Positions 10,462-20,539 of a stretch of DNA of 64,000 nt are shown in pieces. The DNA lies in contig NZ_KB899501.1 of NCBI RefSeq assembly GCF_000378245.1, positions 1 to 64,000 of the forward strand. The letters are read 5' to 3'. Within the stretch, counting starts at the first letter, position 1. Each line of letters begins with the position of its first letter. The translations under genes were made by a program, and so were the position numbers. The stretch comes from Aromatoleum toluclasticum ATCC 700605 (GTDB taxonomy: Bacteria; Pseudomonadota; Gammaproteobacteria; Burkholderiales; Rhodocyclaceae). The notes under the pieces are model-generated. The model worked only from the letters and a program-made list of their open reading frames with translations, ran no database searches and had not been told where the DNA came from.

Positions 10462-11538
10462 ATGAAAACCAGCAACCGTATCCCCACCCGTTTCCTGAGC
10501 GCGGAGCGCGCCGCCGAACTGGTTGCCGGGAAGGGCTTCGCGCACTGCCTCGCGGGCATGGCCGAGTACATCCGCCAGGACTTCCTGCGCTGGAACGATT
10601 TCGAGAAGACCGCGCGCGTTGCCAATCATTCCGACGACGGCGTGATCGAGCTGATGCCGATCTCGGACGACTCCCTGTACTCCTTCAAGTACGTGAATGG
10701 CCATCCGAAGAATCATCGCTTCGGCTTGAGCACGGTGATGGCGTTCGGTGTGCTCGCCGATGTCGATACCGGCGCCCCGACGCTGGTCAGCGAACTGACC
10801 CTCACGACGGCGCTGCGCACCGCCGCGACTTCCGCGGTCGCAGCCCGCGCACTGGCGCGCCCGGACAGCAAGCGCATGGCGCTGATCGGCAACGGTGCGC
10901 AGAGCGAGTTCCAGGCGCTGGCCTTCCATCACCTCCTGGGCATTACGGAGTTCCACCTGTTCGACGTCGATGCCGCGGCGACCGACAAGCTGATGCGCAA
11001 CCTCGAGCGCATGGGCCTGTCCGCCAAGCGCTTCGGCAGCACGCGGGATGCCGTGAAGGGCTGTGACATCGTCACCACCGTGACGGCCGACAAGTCCAAC
11101 GCGACGATCCTGACGCCGGACATGATCGAGCCGGGCATGCACATCAACGGGGTGGGCGGCGATTGCCCGGGCAAGACCGAGTTGCACGCCGACGTGCTGC
11201 GCATGGGGCGCGTGTTCTGCGAATTCGAGCCGCAGTCGCGCGTCGAGGGCGACATGCAGCAGATGCCGGCAGACTTCGCGGTGACGGAGTTGTGGAATGT
11301 GCTTGCCGGCACGGTGCCGGGTCGTCAGGCCGCGGACGAAGTGACGGTGTTCGATTCGGTCGGCTTCGCGCTGGAGGATTTCTCCGCGCTGCGTTTCATG
11401 CGCGACCTCGCGATCGAGCTGGGTGTCGAGGAAGAAATTTCGCTGATTCCCGATCTCGCCGACCCGAAGAACCTGTTCGGTTCGGTGCCGGTCAGCGCCG
11501 CCCCGCATGCTGCGGTGCGCGAGTTGCAGGCCGCCTGA
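10462..11538 (+). CDS. Ornithine cyclodeaminase family protein
   Basis: The 358-residue protein belongs to the ornithine cyclodeaminase/mu-crystallin family. Ornithine cyclodeaminase converts L-ornithine to L-proline and ammonia with bound NAD. Visible features are a Rossmann segment (RMALIGNGAQSEFQALAF), the upstream LVSELTLTTALRTAATSAVA block, and GMHINGVGGDCPGKTEL, where an Asp expected at the catalytic position is present. The start at 10462 has GGAG about seven bases upstream. It is divergent from the Lrp-type regulator. The reaction fits the family length and sequence, but relatives act on other amino acids, so the substrate is not certain. Confidence 0.88.
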   Translation: MKTSNRIPTRFLSAERAAELVAGKGFAHCLAGMAEYIRQDFLRWNDFEKTARVANHSDDGVIELMPISDDSLYSFKYVNGHPKNHRFGLSTVMAFGVLADVDTGAPTLVSELTLTTALRTAATSAVAARALARPDSKRMALIGNGAQSEFQALAFHHLLGITEFHLFDVDAAATDKLMRNLERMGLSAKRFGSTRDAVKGCDIVTTVTADKSNATILTPDMIEPGMHINGVGGDCPGKTELHADVLRMGRVFCEFEPQSRVEGDMQQMPADFAVTELWNVLAGTVPGRQAADEVTVFDSVGFALEDFSALRFMRDLAIELGVEEEISLIPDLADPKNLFGSVPVSAAPHAAVRELQAA

Positions 11539-11646
11539 GCCGTACCGGGTTCGCTCCATGCGGCGGCTCGACCATCCCCGCGTTCGCCCTCATCGCGGGC
11601 GAGAGCGGGGCGCATTCCGCGCCGATGAAGCGTTGTCGGTGTGCCT

Positions 11647-12573
11647 TTACGCCGCCCGTTCCGCGGCGGGTTTCGGGGCGTCGCGGTAGGCTGCGGCCTC
11701 GGCCAGCAGCCATTCGGTAAAGCGTTTCAGCGCCGGGTTCGCGCTCGGCGGGTCGGGGTAGACGAGGTGGTAGCCCATCTCGGAGCGCAGCGGCAGCTCG
11801 AAGGGAATGACCAGCTGCCCCGACTCCAGTTCGCTCAGCGCCAGGAAACGCGGCACGAGCGCAACGCCCAGTCCCGCGCAGGCGGCTTCCACGAGCATCG
11901 AGAACAGGTCGAAGCGCGGGCCGCCCATCGCGTCCACGTCCTTCACGCCTGCCGCCTCGAACCAGCGCTGCCACGCGGCGTGGCGATTCACCTGATGGAG
12001 CAGCGGCAGGCGCGCGAGGTCGCGCGGTTCGCGGCACGGCTGCTCGTGCAGCAGCTGGGGACTGCACACCGGTACCATCTCCTCGCCGAACAGCGGGTGC
12101 GAGATCGCGCCCGCCCATGCCGGGGATCCGAAATGGATCGCGGCGTCGAACGAGGTTTCGGTGAAGACGAAGGGGTCGGAGCGTGTCCTCAGATTCACAG
12201 TGATCCCCGGATTGGCTGCGTGGAAGTGCGCGAGCCGCGGGATCAGCCAGCGCGACCCGAAGGTCGGGATCACAGCCAGTTCCAGCACGTTGCGTTCGCC
12301 GCGGTGCGACATCAGCGAGACCGTATGTCGCTCCAGCCGGTCGAGATCCTCCGCCACGCGCTTCGCGTAGATCGCGCCGGCCTCGGTCAGCGAAATGCGC
12401 TTTTTGATGCGGTTGAACAGCGGCACGCCGAGGTAATCCTCCAGCGAGGCGATCTGTTTGCACACTGCGCTCTGCGTGAGCGACAGCGCATCGGCCGCGC
12501 GCGTGAAACTGAGGTGGCGTGCGGCGGCGTCGAATGCAACGAGGGCCTCGATGCTGGGAATGCGCCGGCGCAT
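11647..12573 (-). CDS. LysR-family regulator (GcvA-like)
   Basis: The 308-residue protein begins with a LysR helix-turn-helix (SIEALVAFDAAARHLSFTRA, then ALSLTQSAVCKQIASLE). It continues into a periplasmic-binding-protein-like effector domain (PTFGSRWLIPRL, SFDAAIHFG). The sequence style, with R(x)IPS at the start, resembles GcvA-type regulators. The start at 12573 is preferred because GGAGGAAG precedes it; a longer frame to 12687 lacks a good site. It converges on ornithine cyclodeaminase and diverges from the 62-residue orphan protein gene, which makes that gene a possible target. The effector is unknown. Confidence 0.88.
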   Translation of the reverse strand: MRRRIPSIEALVAFDAAARHLSFTRAADALSLTQSAVCKQIASLEDYLGVPLFNRIKKRISLTEAGAIYAKRVAEDLDRLERHTVSLMSHRGERNVLELAVIPTFGSRWLIPRLAHFHAANPGITVNLRTRSDPFVFTETSFDAAIHFGSPAWAGAISHPLFGEEMVPVCSPQLLHEQPCREPRDLARLPLLHQVNRHAAWQRWFEAAGVKDVDAMGGPRFDLFSMLVEAACAGLGVALVPRFLALSELESGQLVIPFELPLRSEMGYHLVYPDPPSANPALKRFTEWLLAEAAAYRDAPKPAAERAA

Positions 12574-12772
12574 GGATACTTCCTCCGAGTCATGATCTTC
12601 GTAGTTTATTTCGTTTGAGCCTGTCCGGCGCTTGAACAAGAATTCGTATCGGCCAGTCGGCACCCCGATAAGGAAACACGACGCCAATGTGCGTGCAGGG
12701 AGGGCGGAGCAGCGCTCCGGGAAAGCCGATTGTTTTCCTTCTTTTCAAGACGCTCGAATCGGAGACAGCAAA

Positions 12773-12961
12773 ATGATTTCCCAGCAACAGGCAGCCATCA
12801 AGGATTTCGGATTCATCGCCGGCAAGACTGGTGCAAAGCTCGGCGGCGAGCTCGCGAGCCGGTTGAAGCGCCGTGTCGATCCGCGCTGCGAGGACTATGA
12901 AACCCAGGTCGAGGCGGAGCGCCGCGACCTCGCCGCGGTGGTCGTGCTCGGCTACAACTGA
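12773..12961 (+). CDS. Small conserved-looking protein of unknown function (62 aa)
   Basis: A 62-residue frame starts at ATG 12773 with GGAGA seven bases upstream. The peptide (MISQQQAAIKDFGFIAGKTG at the start, VVVLGYN at the end) is amphipathic and charged in the middle (ELASRLKRRVD). It has no signal peptide, membrane helix or domain that I recognise. It stands between the LysR regulator and the DUF3422 gene, 71 bases before the latter, and could be co-transcribed with it. Good translation signals and ordinary codon use argue that it is real. Confidence 0.6.
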   Translation: MISQQQAAIKDFGFIAGKTGAKLGGELASRLKRRVDPRCEDYETQVEAERRDLAAVVVLGYN

Positions 12962-13032
12962 CCGGCCGGTGGGCGCGCTGAGCCCGTCGGCTCCGCGCGG
13001 AACGGCGCGTAGCGCGCCCGCCGCGGCATCCT

Positions 13033-14346
13033 GTGATGAATCTTCCCCGCAGTCTGAATCACCCGCAGCGGCTCGCGATCGCGAGCGAGATCCATTCCCG
13101 GCCCTTCATGGTCATCGGCGCGCCGGCGCGCGTGTCCCACCTCGCGATCCACAGCGAGGAGGGGGGTGAGTGGCACGAGCGTGCGCTGCAGGGGCTGTGC
13201 GCGCGTTTCGGCGTGTCCGGGCCCCGGGCCGGGGCGCAGCACTTCTTCCATGACTTCGGCCATTTCCGCATCAAGTGGGAGCGGCACACCGAATTCGCGA
13301 CCTTCACCTTCGTCGAGCCCGGGCGCGGCGGCGCCGATTTCGCGCAGACGGCGATGCGCCACGTGCCGATGGACTGGCTCGAGTCGCTCGGCGCGTCGGT
13401 CGTGGTCGCCTCGCATATCCATGCGGAGCAGGGCGAACCGCTGGATCTCGCCGACGAACGGCTGCACACGCTGTTTCCGATGCCGCCGTTGGTCGGGAGT
13501 CGCGTGCTGTCCGGGGGCGAGATCTGGACGGACTTCCAGGTCGGGCCGGACGGTTTCTCGCGCTATCTGGTGCGCGACACCGGCCTGCGCGAGGCGCAGA
13601 TGGGGCGGCTCGTGCAGCGCATCTGCGAGATCGAGACTTACCTGATGATGGCGCTGCTTGCGCTGCCGCTCGCGCGCGAAGGTATCGTGCGCCTCGACGG
13701 CATCGAAGAGGATCTGAGCGATGTCGGCACCCAACTGTGCGAACTCGACATCGACGGTGACGCCGAGCAGCTGCTGCACGAGATCTCGCGCCTCGACGCG
13801 CGCATGCGTGCGATGTCGCACGCGACCGGCTATCGCTTCAGTGCCGCGCAGGCCTACCACCGTATCGTGCAGGCGCGCATCGGCGAATTGCGCGAGCAGC
13901 GCATCGAGGGGGTGCCGACGATAGGCGAGTTCATGGAGCGGCGCCTCGCGCCGGCGATGGATACCTGCGTGTCGGTGGCCGCGCGGCAGGACGCGCTCGC
14001 CCACAAGGTGAGCCGCGCCAACGACATGCTGCGTACGCGCGTGAACCTCGCGCAGGAGCGGCAGAACCAGAGCGTGCTGGAGAGTCTGAGTCGCAGCGCG
14101 CGCCTGCAGCTGAAGCTGCAGCAGGCGGTGGAAGGGCTGTCGGTGGTAGCGATCTCCTACTACGGCATCGGACTCGCGGCGTATGGGCTGAAGGCGTTGA
14201 AAGGGTGGGGCGTCGACGTCGCGGTCGACCAAGCGATCGGTCTCGCTCTGCCGCTGGTGTGTGCAGCGACGTGGTACGGGACGCGGCGGCTGCATGGGAA
14301 GCTGCACAGGCTGGGCGTGGACAAGGTGGGCGTGGTGCGCCCGTAG
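13033..14346 (+). CDS. DUF3422 family protein with C-terminal membrane segments
   Basis: The 437-residue protein matches the DUF3422 family, recognisable by its N-terminal LNHPQRLAIASEIHSRPF and GPRAGAQHFFHDFGHFRIKW. Most of the chain is soluble and helical (KVSRANDMLRTRVNLAQERQ is coiled-coil-like). Two hydrophobic stretches lie near the C terminus (VAISYYGIGLAAYGLKAL and AIGLALPLVCAATWYG). It is therefore probably anchored to the inner membrane with a large cytosolic part. The fold arrangement resembles CorA-like channel architecture only in general outline. Function is not established. Start choice is supported by family similarity, although the ribosome binding site is weak. Confidence 0.85.
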   Translation: MMNLPRSLNHPQRLAIASEIHSRPFMVIGAPARVSHLAIHSEEGGEWHERALQGLCARFGVSGPRAGAQHFFHDFGHFRIKWERHTEFATFTFVEPGRGGADFAQTAMRHVPMDWLESLGASVVVASHIHAEQGEPLDLADERLHTLFPMPPLVGSRVLSGGEIWTDFQVGPDGFSRYLVRDTGLREAQMGRLVQRICEIETYLMMALLALPLAREGIVRLDGIEEDLSDVGTQLCELDIDGDAEQLLHEISRLDARMRAMSHATGYRFSAAQAYHRIVQARIGELREQRIEGVPTIGEFMERRLAPAMDTCVSVAARQDALAHKVSRANDMLRTRVNLAQERQNQSVLESLSRSARLQLKLQQAVEGLSVVAISYYGIGLAAYGLKALKGWGVDVAVDQAIGLALPLVCAATWYGTRRLHGKLHRLGVDKVGVVRP

Positions 14347-14432
14347 CTGCGCGGACTCCGCTGCGCGTCGGGCGGGATGGACTTCCGCCGTTCGGCCCCG
14401 GGGGCGCCGCCAAAGCCCTCACGGCGGCTGTG

Positions 14433-14464
14433 TGGCGGGATTCGCTGCGCTGCTCCCGCCCTAC
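14433..14464. repeat. REP-like palindrome, single copy A
   Basis: This 32-base unit (begins TGGCGGGATTCGCTGCGC, ends CTCCCGCCCTAC) has GGCGGGA and TCCCGCC as hairpin arms. Its first 29 bases are identical to 25145-25173. It overlaps the stop codon of the AraC-type gene: the TAG is part of the repeat read on the minus strand. Confidence 0.8.
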
Positions 14465-15531
14465 ATGTCGCTGCGGGAACCGGGGTCCGTCGTTGCCACT
14501 GCGCGCTCCCGGAAGGCACTCGGCGATTCGCCGGTCCATTGGCGGAAGGCGCGTGAAAAACTCTTCTCGTTGGTGAATCCGACTGCCTGCGCGATTTGCT
14601 TGATTGGCCGGCTCGTGCGGTTCAGCAACTCTACCGCGCGCTCTCGCCGCGCTTCGTCCTTCAATTCCTGCAGCGATGCTCCTTCGTCGTCGAGCTGGCG
14701 GTGCAACGTGCGTGGCGACAGGTGCAGGCGTTCGGCGAGCGTTTCGGCGGTCGCGCCCTCGTCGAGCCGTTCGCGCAACAGGTGGCGCACGCGCTGCACC
14801 AGCAGGCGGTCGCGGCGGTATTGCAGCACGGTCAGCGGCAGTGCGCGGCGCAGCATCTGCTGCAGCGCCGCCTCGTCGCGCCGTAGCGGCAGGCGCAGGT
14901 ATTGGGCGTCGAAGCGGATCTCGGCCTGGTCGGTGTCGAAATGCACCGGGCCCTGGAACAGCAGCGGATAGACGTTCTTGTGTGGCGGCGCGGGGAAGGG
15001 GAAGCTGGCCGCGAGCAGCGGGATGCGCGAGTCGACCGCCCAGCAGGCGTAGCCCAGCACGTAGCGCAGCAGCGTGACGAGGCAGAATTCGTGCATGTCG
15101 CCGAGGTAGCGGCGCACCTCGATGCGCAGCGTGGCGATCGCGCCGTCGTCGCCGAGCTGCAGCAGGATGTCGTCGGTGAGCAGGCGGTGATGCCGACACC
15201 AGCGCTTCAACGCGACGCCGAGCTCGGGCGCGGTGATCGACGCGCGGCACAGCATGCCGTAGCTGCCCCAAGGCAGGCGGCGCGAGAACCAGCCCAGCGC
15301 CTCGTCGTCGAGTTCCTGCATCGCGACCGCGGACATGATCTCCATCTGCGCCGCGGTCACGCGGGCGGCGGGGTCGTCGAGCGCCGCCGGTGGTATCTGT
15401 GCCTCGCGCAAGGCGTTGGCAGGATTGATCCCGTAGCGGCGGTAGGCCGCGACGATCGCGCGGATGAAGGCGACGGGCGTTGCTGCGGGGCCGCGCGTGG
15501 GGTCGCCAACCGAAGGGATTACGGTTGCCAT
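14461..15531 (-). CDS. AraC-family regulator with arabinose_bd-type sensor domain
   Basis: The 356-residue protein has an N-terminal 'arabinose-binding' type sensor domain (residues about 25-210, including AYRRYGINPANALREAQIP and LGDMHEFCLVTLLRYVLGYACW). A C-terminal AraC/XylS DNA-binding domain follows (ETLAERLHLSPRTLHRQLDD, then IKQIAQAVGFTNEKSFSRAF). It is divergent from isovaleryl-CoA dehydrogenase, so it is likely the activator of the leucine/isovalerate operon. This differs from the MerR-type LiuR known in pseudomonads. Two GCCCGCGGGC palindromes in the shared promoter region are candidate operators. Its stop codon falls inside a REP-like repeat. Confidence 0.9.
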   Translation of the reverse strand: MATVIPSVGDPTRGPAATPVAFIRAIVAAYRRYGINPANALREAQIPPAALDDPAARVTAAQMEIMSAVAMQELDDEALGWFSRRLPWGSYGMLCRASITAPELGVALKRWCRHHRLLTDDILLQLGDDGAIATLRIEVRRYLGDMHEFCLVTLLRYVLGYACWAVDSRIPLLAASFPFPAPPHKNVYPLLFQGPVHFDTDQAEIRFDAQYLRLPLRRDEAALQQMLRRALPLTVLQYRRDRLLVQRVRHLLRERLDEGATAETLAERLHLSPRTLHRQLDDEGASLQELKDEARRERAVELLNRTSRPIKQIAQAVGFTNEKSFSRAFRQWTGESPSAFRERAVATTDPGSRSDM

Positions 15532-15587
15532 CGGGGCATCATAAGTTGCTTGGCAGGATTTGCAACCACCTTGGCGCCCGCTGCGTC

Positions 15588-15633
15588 GCCCGCGGGCCTA
15601 CTCTTACGCAGTCAAACAGTCTTGCCCGCGGGC
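15588..15633. promoter_or_regulatory. Twin GCCCGCGGGC palindromes in the araC/ivd promoter gap
   Basis: Two identical 10-bp palindromes GCCCGCGGGC occur at 15588-15597 and 15624-15633, start-to-start spacing 36 bases. They lie between the divergent AraC-type gene and isovaleryl-CoA dehydrogenase. Paired sites of this kind fit a dimeric activator. In a GC-rich genome short GC palindromes arise by chance, so the call is moderate. Confidence 0.45.
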
Positions 15634-15696
15634 GTCTAAGCTGCATCTGTCGACGTCCCGAATACGAACAGCCACCAAGGAACGAGGAGACCCCCG

Positions 15697-16869
15697 ATGA
15701 ACATCCCCTGTCTGAATTTCCACCACGGTGAAACCATCGATGCGCTGCGCGATGCGGTGCGCCAGTTCGCCGAGGCCGAGATCGCCCCGCGCGCAGCCGC
15801 GATCGACCGCGAGAACGAATTCCCCGCCGACCTGTGGAAGAAGTTCGGCGACATGGGCTTGCTCGGGATGACCGTGGAGGAGGAATACGGCGGTACCGGC
15901 ATGGGCTACCTCGCGCACATCATCGCGATGGAAGAGATCTCGCGCGCGTCGGCGTCGGTGGGGCTGTCCTACGGCGCGCACTCGAACCTGTGCGTGAACC
16001 AGATCCGCCGCAACGGCAACGCCGCGCAGAAGGACAAGTACCTGCCGAAGCTGATCTCGGGCGAGCACGTCGGCGCGCTGGCGATGAGCGAGCCGAATGC
16101 CGGCTCCGACGTCGTGTCGATGAAGCTGCGCGCCGACAAGAAGGGCGACCGCTACGTGCTCAACGGCGCCAAGATGTGGATCACCAACGGCGGCGACGCG
16201 GACACGCTGGTCGTCTACGCGAAGACCGACATCAACGCCGGCCCGCGCGGCGTGACCGCCTTCATCATCGAGAAGGGCATGAAGGGCTTCTCGCACGGCA
16301 CCCACCTCGACAAGCTCGGCATGCGGGGTTCGAACACCTTCCCGCTGTTCTTCGACGACGTCGAGGTGCCGGAAGAGAACGTGCTGGGCGCGGTCGGCGG
16401 CGGCGTGAAGGTGCTGATGAGCGGCCTCGACTACGAGCGCACCGTGTTGTGCGGCGGACCGCTCGGCATCATGGCGGCGTGCATGGACGTCGTCGTGCCC
16501 TACCTGCACGAGCGCAAGCAGTTCGGCCAGGCGATCGGCGAGTTCCAGCTCATGCAGGGTAAGGTCGCCGACATGTATTCGGTGTGGAGCGCGACGCGCG
16601 CTTATGTATACGCCGTCGGCCAGGCCTGCGACCGCGCCGACCACGCCCGCACGCTGCGCAAGGACGCCGCCGGCGCGATCCTGTACTCGGCCGAGAAGGC
16701 GACCTGGATGGCGGGCGAATCGATCCAGACCTTGGGCGGCGTCGGCTATACAAACGAATACGCCACCGGCCGCCTGTGGCGCGACGCGAAGCTGTACGAG
16801 ATCGGCGCCGGTACGAGCGAGATCCGCCGCATGCTGATCGGTCGCGAACTCTTCGCGGAGACGATGTGA
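15697..16869 (+). CDS. ivd: Isovaleryl-CoA dehydrogenase
   Basis: The 390-residue acyl-CoA dehydrogenase oxidises isovaleryl-CoA to 3-methylcrotonyl-CoA, passing electrons to electron-transfer flavoprotein. The catalytic base is Glu247 in [15 protein letters not shown], at the position characteristic of isovaleryl-CoA dehydrogenase rather than the C-terminal site of most acyl-CoA dehydrogenases. FAD and substrate motifs [13 protein letters not shown] and [11 protein letters not shown] are present, with [13 protein letters not shown] near the end. AGGAG precedes the start at 15697. Its stop overlaps the carboxylase beta-subunit start (TGATG), so the two are translationally coupled. Confidence 0.96.
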   Translation: MNIPCLNFHHGETIDALRDAVRQFAEAEIAPRAAAIDRENEFPADLWKKFGDMGLLGMTVEEEYGGTGMGYLAHIIAMEEISRASASVGLSYGAHSNLCVNQIRRNGNAAQKDKYLPKLISGEHVGALAMSEPNAGSDVVSMKLRADKKGDRYVLNGAKMWITNGGDADTLVVYAKTDINAGPRGVTAFIIEKGMKGFSHGTHLDKLGMRGSNTFPLFFDDVEVPEENVLGAVGGGVKVLMSGLDYERTVLCGGPLGIMAACMDVVVPYLHERKQFGQAIGEFQLMQGKVADMYSVWSATRAYVYAVGQACDRADHARTLRKDAAGAILYSAEKATWMAGESIQTLGGVGYTNEYATGRLWRDAKLYEIGAGTSEIRRMLIGRELFAETM

Positions 16870-18476
16870 TGAGTGTCATCAAATCCTCCATCAACACGCG
16901 CAGCCCGGACTTCGCGGGCAACGCCGAGGCGATGCGCAAGCTTGTCGGCGACCTGCGCGACAAGGCGGCGGAAGTCTCGCTCGGCGGCGGCGAATCGGCG
17001 CGCGCGAAGCACACCGCGCGCGGCAAGCTGCTGCCGCGTGACCGCGTCAATCACCTGCTCGACCCGGGCACACCCTTCCTCGAGATCGGCCAGATGGCCG
17101 CGTACGGCATGTACGACAACGATGCGCCGTCGGCGGGCGTGATCGCGGGCATCGGCCGCGTGAAGGGCGTCGAATGCATGATCGTCGCCAACGACGCGAC
17201 GGTGAAGGGCGGAAGCTACTTCCCGATGACGGTGAAGAAGCACCTGCGCGCGCAGGAGATCGCGCAGATGAACAACCTGACCTGCGTCTACCTCGTGGAT
17301 TCGGGCGGCGCCAACCTGCCGACGCAGGACGAGGTTTTCCCGGACCGCGATCATTTCGGTCGGATCTTCTTCAACCAGGCGAACATGAGCGCGCAGGGCA
17401 TCCCGCAGATCGCGGTGGTGATGGGCTCCTGCACCGCGGGGGGCGCCTACGTGCCGGCGATGAGCGACGAGGCGGTGATCGTCAAGAACCAGGGCACGAT
17501 CTTCCTCGGTGGGCCTCCGCTGGTGAAGGCCGCGACCGGTGAAGTCGTCAGCGCCGAGGATCTCGGCGGCGGCGATGTGCATACGCGCATCTCGGGTGTC
17601 GCAGACCACCTCGCCGAGAACGACGCGCACGCGCTCTACATCGCGCGCCGCATCGTGTCGAACCTGAACCGCCAGAAGCCCGTCTCGCTCAAGATCGGCG
17701 CCGGCGAGGAGCCGCTGTACGACCCCGAGGAGCTATACGGCATCATCCCCGCCGATCCGAGGAAGCCCTACGACGTGCGCGAGGTGATCGCCCGCGTCGT
17801 CGACGGCTCGCGCTTCGACGAATTCAAGTCGCGCTACGGCACGACGCTCGTCACCGGTTTCGCGCAGCTCTACGGCTATCCGGTCGGCATCGTCGCGAAC
17901 AACGGCATCCTGTTCGGCGAATCCGCGCAGAAGGGCGCGCACTTCGTCGAACTGTGCGCGCAGCGCGGCATCCCCCTGCTCTTCCTGCAGAACATCACCG
18001 GCTTCATGGTCGGCCGCAAGTACGAGAACGGCGGCATCGCCAAGGACGGCGCGAAGATGGTGACCGCGGTCGCGACCGCCCAGGTGCCCAAGCTCACGAT
18101 GATCATGGGCGGCTCCTTCGGCGCCGGCAACTACGGCATGTGCGGCCGCGCCTACTCGCCGCGCTTCCTGTGGATGTGGCCGAACGCGCGTGTGTCCGTG
18201 ATGGGCGGCGAACAGGCCGCGAGCGTGCTTTCGACCGTGCGTCGCGATGGCATCGAAGCCAAGGGCGGCACGTGGAGCAAGGAGGACGAGGAGGCCTTCA
18301 AGGCGCCCATCCGCGAGCAATACGAAGTGCAGGGCCACCCCTACTACGCGACCGCGCGGATGTGGGACGACGGCGTGATCGATCCGGCGCAGAGCCGCCG
18401 AGTGCTCGGGCTGTCGCTGTCGGCGACGCTCAACGCGCCGATCCCGCAGACGAAGTTCGGCCTGTTCCGGATGTAA
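16869..18476 (+). CDS. 3-Methylcrotonyl-CoA carboxylase, beta (carboxyltransferase) subunit
   Basis: The 535-residue biotin-dependent carboxyltransferase transfers CO2 from biotin to 3-methylcrotonyl-CoA, giving 3-methylglutaconyl-CoA. Typical blocks are [59 protein letters not shown] and [16 protein letters not shown]. These favour methylcrotonyl- (or the related geranyl-) CoA carboxylase over propionyl-CoA carboxylase. The true start is the ATG overlapping the ivd stop at 16869. Context with ivd and the alpha subunit supports leucine catabolism; the geranyl-CoA (Atu) alternative cannot be excluded by eye. Confidence 0.93.
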   Translation: MSVIKSSINTRSPDFAGNAEAMRKLVGDLRDKAAEVSLGGGESARAKHTARGKLLPRDRVNHLLDPGTPFLEIGQMAAYGMYDNDAPSAGVIAGIGRVKGVECMIVANDATVKGGSYFPMTVKKHLRAQEIAQMNNLTCVYLVDSGGANLPTQDEVFPDRDHFGRIFFNQANMSAQGIPQIAVVMGSCTAGGAYVPAMSDEAVIVKNQGTIFLGGPPLVKAATGEVVSAEDLGGGDVHTRISGVADHLAENDAHALYIARRIVSNLNRQKPVSLKIGAGEEPLYDPEELYGIIPADPRKPYDVREVIARVVDGSRFDEFKSRYGTTLVTGFAQLYGYPVGIVANNGILFGESAQKGAHFVELCAQRGIPLLFLQNITGFMVGRKYENGGIAKDGAKMVTAVATAQVPKLTMIMGGSFGAGNYGMCGRAYSPRFLWMWPNARVSVMGGEQAASVLSTVRRDGIEAKGGTWSKEDEEAFKAPIREQYEVQGHPYYATARMWDDGVIDPAQSRRVLGLSLSATLNAPIPQTKFGLFRM

Positions 18477-18489
18477 GGGGGAGACAAGA

Positions 18490-20493
18490 ATGTTCGAAAA
18501 GATCCTGATCGCCAACAGAGGCGAGATTGCTTGCCGCGTCATCAAGACCGCGCGCCGCATGGGCATCAAGACCGTCGCCGTCTACTCCGAGGCCGACGCC
18601 AACGCCCGCCACGTGCGCCTCGCCGACGAGGCCGTGCTGATCGGCCCGGCCGCGGCGAAAGAAAGCTACCTCGTCATCGACCGCATCATCGCCGCGGCGA
18701 AGCAGACCGGTGCGCAGGCGATCCACCCCGGCTACGGCTTCCTGTCCGAGAACGAGGACTTCTGCCACGCCTGCGAGCGCGAAGGCATCGTCTTCATCGG
18801 CCCGCCGGTGTCGGCGATCCGCGCGATGGGCTCGAAGTCCGAAGCGAAGAAGTTGATGGAAGCGGCCCGCGTACCGCTCACGCCCGGCTACCACGGCGAC
18901 AACCAGGAGCCCGCCTACCTGCACGAACAGGCCGACAAGATCGGCTACCCGGTGCTGATCAAGGCCGCGGCCGGGGGCGGCGGCAAGGGCATGCGTCTCG
19001 TGGAGAAGTCCGACGACTTCATCGCCGCGCTCGCCTCGTGTAAGCGTGAGGCCGCATCCTCCTTCGGGGATGAGCACGTGCTGGTCGAGAAGTACATCAC
19101 CCGCCCGCGCCACATCGAGATCCAGGTGTTCGGCGACACGCACGGCAACTGCGTGTATCTCTTCGAGCGCGACTGCTCGGTGCAGCGCCGCCACCAGAAG
19201 GTGCTGGAAGAAGCCCCTGCGCCCGGCATGACGCCCGAGCGCCGCGCTGCGATGGGCAACGCCGCGGTCGAGGCGGCGAAGGCCGTCGGCTACGTCGGCG
19301 CCGGCACCGTCGAGTTCATCGCCAACCAGGACGGCTCCTTCTATTTCATGGAGATGAACACGCGCCTGCAGGTTGAGCACCCGGTCACCGAGATGATCAC
19401 CGGGCTCGATCTCGTCGAATGGCAACTGCGCGTCGCCTCGGGCGAGTCGCTGCCGCTCGTGCAGGAACAACTGCAGATCCGCGGCCACGCGCTCGAAGCG
19501 CGCATCTACGCCGAAGACCCCGCCAAGGGCTTCCTGCCTTCGACCGGCAAGCTGCTGCACCTCGCCCCGCCCGCCGAGAACATGCACGTGCGCGTGGACA
19601 CCGGCGTCGAGGAGGGCGACGAGATCAGCCCCTTCTACGACCCGATGATCGCGAAGCTCATCGTGTGGGACGAGAACCGCGATCAGGCGCTGGCCCGCAT
19701 GCTGCAGGCGCTGGCGGATTACCGCGTGGTCGGCGTCGCGAACAACATCGAGTTCCTGTCGCGCCTGACGAACTGCCCCGCGTTTTCGAGCGCAGACCTC
19801 GACACCGGCCTGATCGAGCGCGAGAAGGCCTACCTCTTCCCCGAAGGCGAAGTGCCCCCGGCCGAGGTCTGGTTCGTCGCTGCACTGGGCGAGCTGCTGC
19901 GCGAGGCCGCGTGGGCCGAGGAGGAGGCCGAACGCGGCAATGACCCCGGTTCGCCGTGGCACGCCCGCGACGGCTGGCGGCTCAACGCCACCGCGAGCCG
20001 CGAGCTGATCTTCCGCTTCGGCGAGATGCAGAAGAGCGTCACTGTCGCCTACCGCGGCGACCGCTACACGCTGAGCGTCGATGGCCGCTCCACGGTCGCG
20101 CGCGGCCGGATGTACGAGCGCCATCGCATGCGCGTCGAGTTCGACGGCACGCGCATGGACTCGACGGTGATCGTCGCCGGCGAGAAACGCCATATCTTCC
20201 TCGACGGCCGCACCTGGCAGCTCTCCAATGTCGACCCGCTGCACCACGCGGGCGAGGGTGGCGGTGCGGAAGGCGGCTTGTTGGCGCCGATGCCGGGCAA
20301 GGTCATCGCGCTGCTGGCCGAGGCCGGCACGACGGTCGAGAAGGGCGCGCCGCTGCTGATCCTCGAGGCGATGAAGATGGAGCACACCATCACCGCGCCC
20401 GCGGCGGGGCTGCTCAAGGCCTACCGCTTCGCGGTCGGCGACCAGGTCAGCGACGGCGCGGAACTCGTCGAGTTCGAGCCGGCGAAGAAGTGA
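18490..20493 (+). CDS. 3-Methylcrotonyl-CoA carboxylase, alpha (biotin carboxylase/BCCP) subunit
   Basis: The 667-residue protein contains biotin carboxylase (residues about 1-450: FEKILIANRGEIACRVIKTA, GGGGKGMRLV, FMEMNTRLQVEHPVTEMITG), a linker domain, and a C-terminal biotinyl domain. The biotin-accepting Lys is residue 629 in LEAMKMEHTI. It carboxylates biotin with ATP and bicarbonate for the beta subunit encoded 13 bases upstream. The start at 18490 has GGGGGAGA upstream. Together with ivd it forms the core of the operon. No 3-methylglutaconyl-CoA hydratase or HMG-CoA lyase gene follows, so these steps must be encoded elsewhere. Confidence 0.95.
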   Translation: MFEKILIANRGEIACRVIKTARRMGIKTVAVYSEADANARHVRLADEAVLIGPAAAKESYLVIDRIIAAAKQTGAQAIHPGYGFLSENEDFCHACEREGIVFIGPPVSAIRAMGSKSEAKKLMEAARVPLTPGYHGDNQEPAYLHEQADKIGYPVLIKAAAGGGGKGMRLVEKSDDFIAALASCKREAASSFGDEHVLVEKYITRPRHIEIQVFGDTHGNCVYLFERDCSVQRRHQKVLEEAPAPGMTPERRAAMGNAAVEAAKAVGYVGAGTVEFIANQDGSFYFMEMNTRLQVEHPVTEMITGLDLVEWQLRVASGESLPLVQEQLQIRGHALEARIYAEDPAKGFLPSTGKLLHLAPPAENMHVRVDTGVEEGDEISPFYDPMIAKLIVWDENRDQALARMLQALADYRVVGVANNIEFLSRLTNCPAFSSADLDTGLIEREKAYLFPEGEVPPAEVWFVAALGELLREAAWAEEEAERGNDPGSPWHARDGWRLNATASRELIFRFGEMQKSVTVAYRGDRYTLSVDGRSTVARGRMYERHRMRVEFDGTRMDSTVIVAGEKRHIFLDGRTWQLSNVDPLHHAGEGGGAEGGLLAPMPGKVIALLAEAGTTVEKGAPLLILEAMKMEHTITAPAAGLLKAYRFAVGDQVSDGAELVEFEPAKK

Positions 20494-20539
20494 GGAGCGG
20501 CGGGACGCGCCTTCCGCCTTCCCGCCCGCTCGCGTCATC

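Noticed and set aside
11584-11602. TCGCCC/GGGCGA hairpin between ornithine cyclodeaminase and the LysR gene considered as a terminator
   Set aside because: The stem is 6 bp with no T tract, which is weak in a GC-rich genome.
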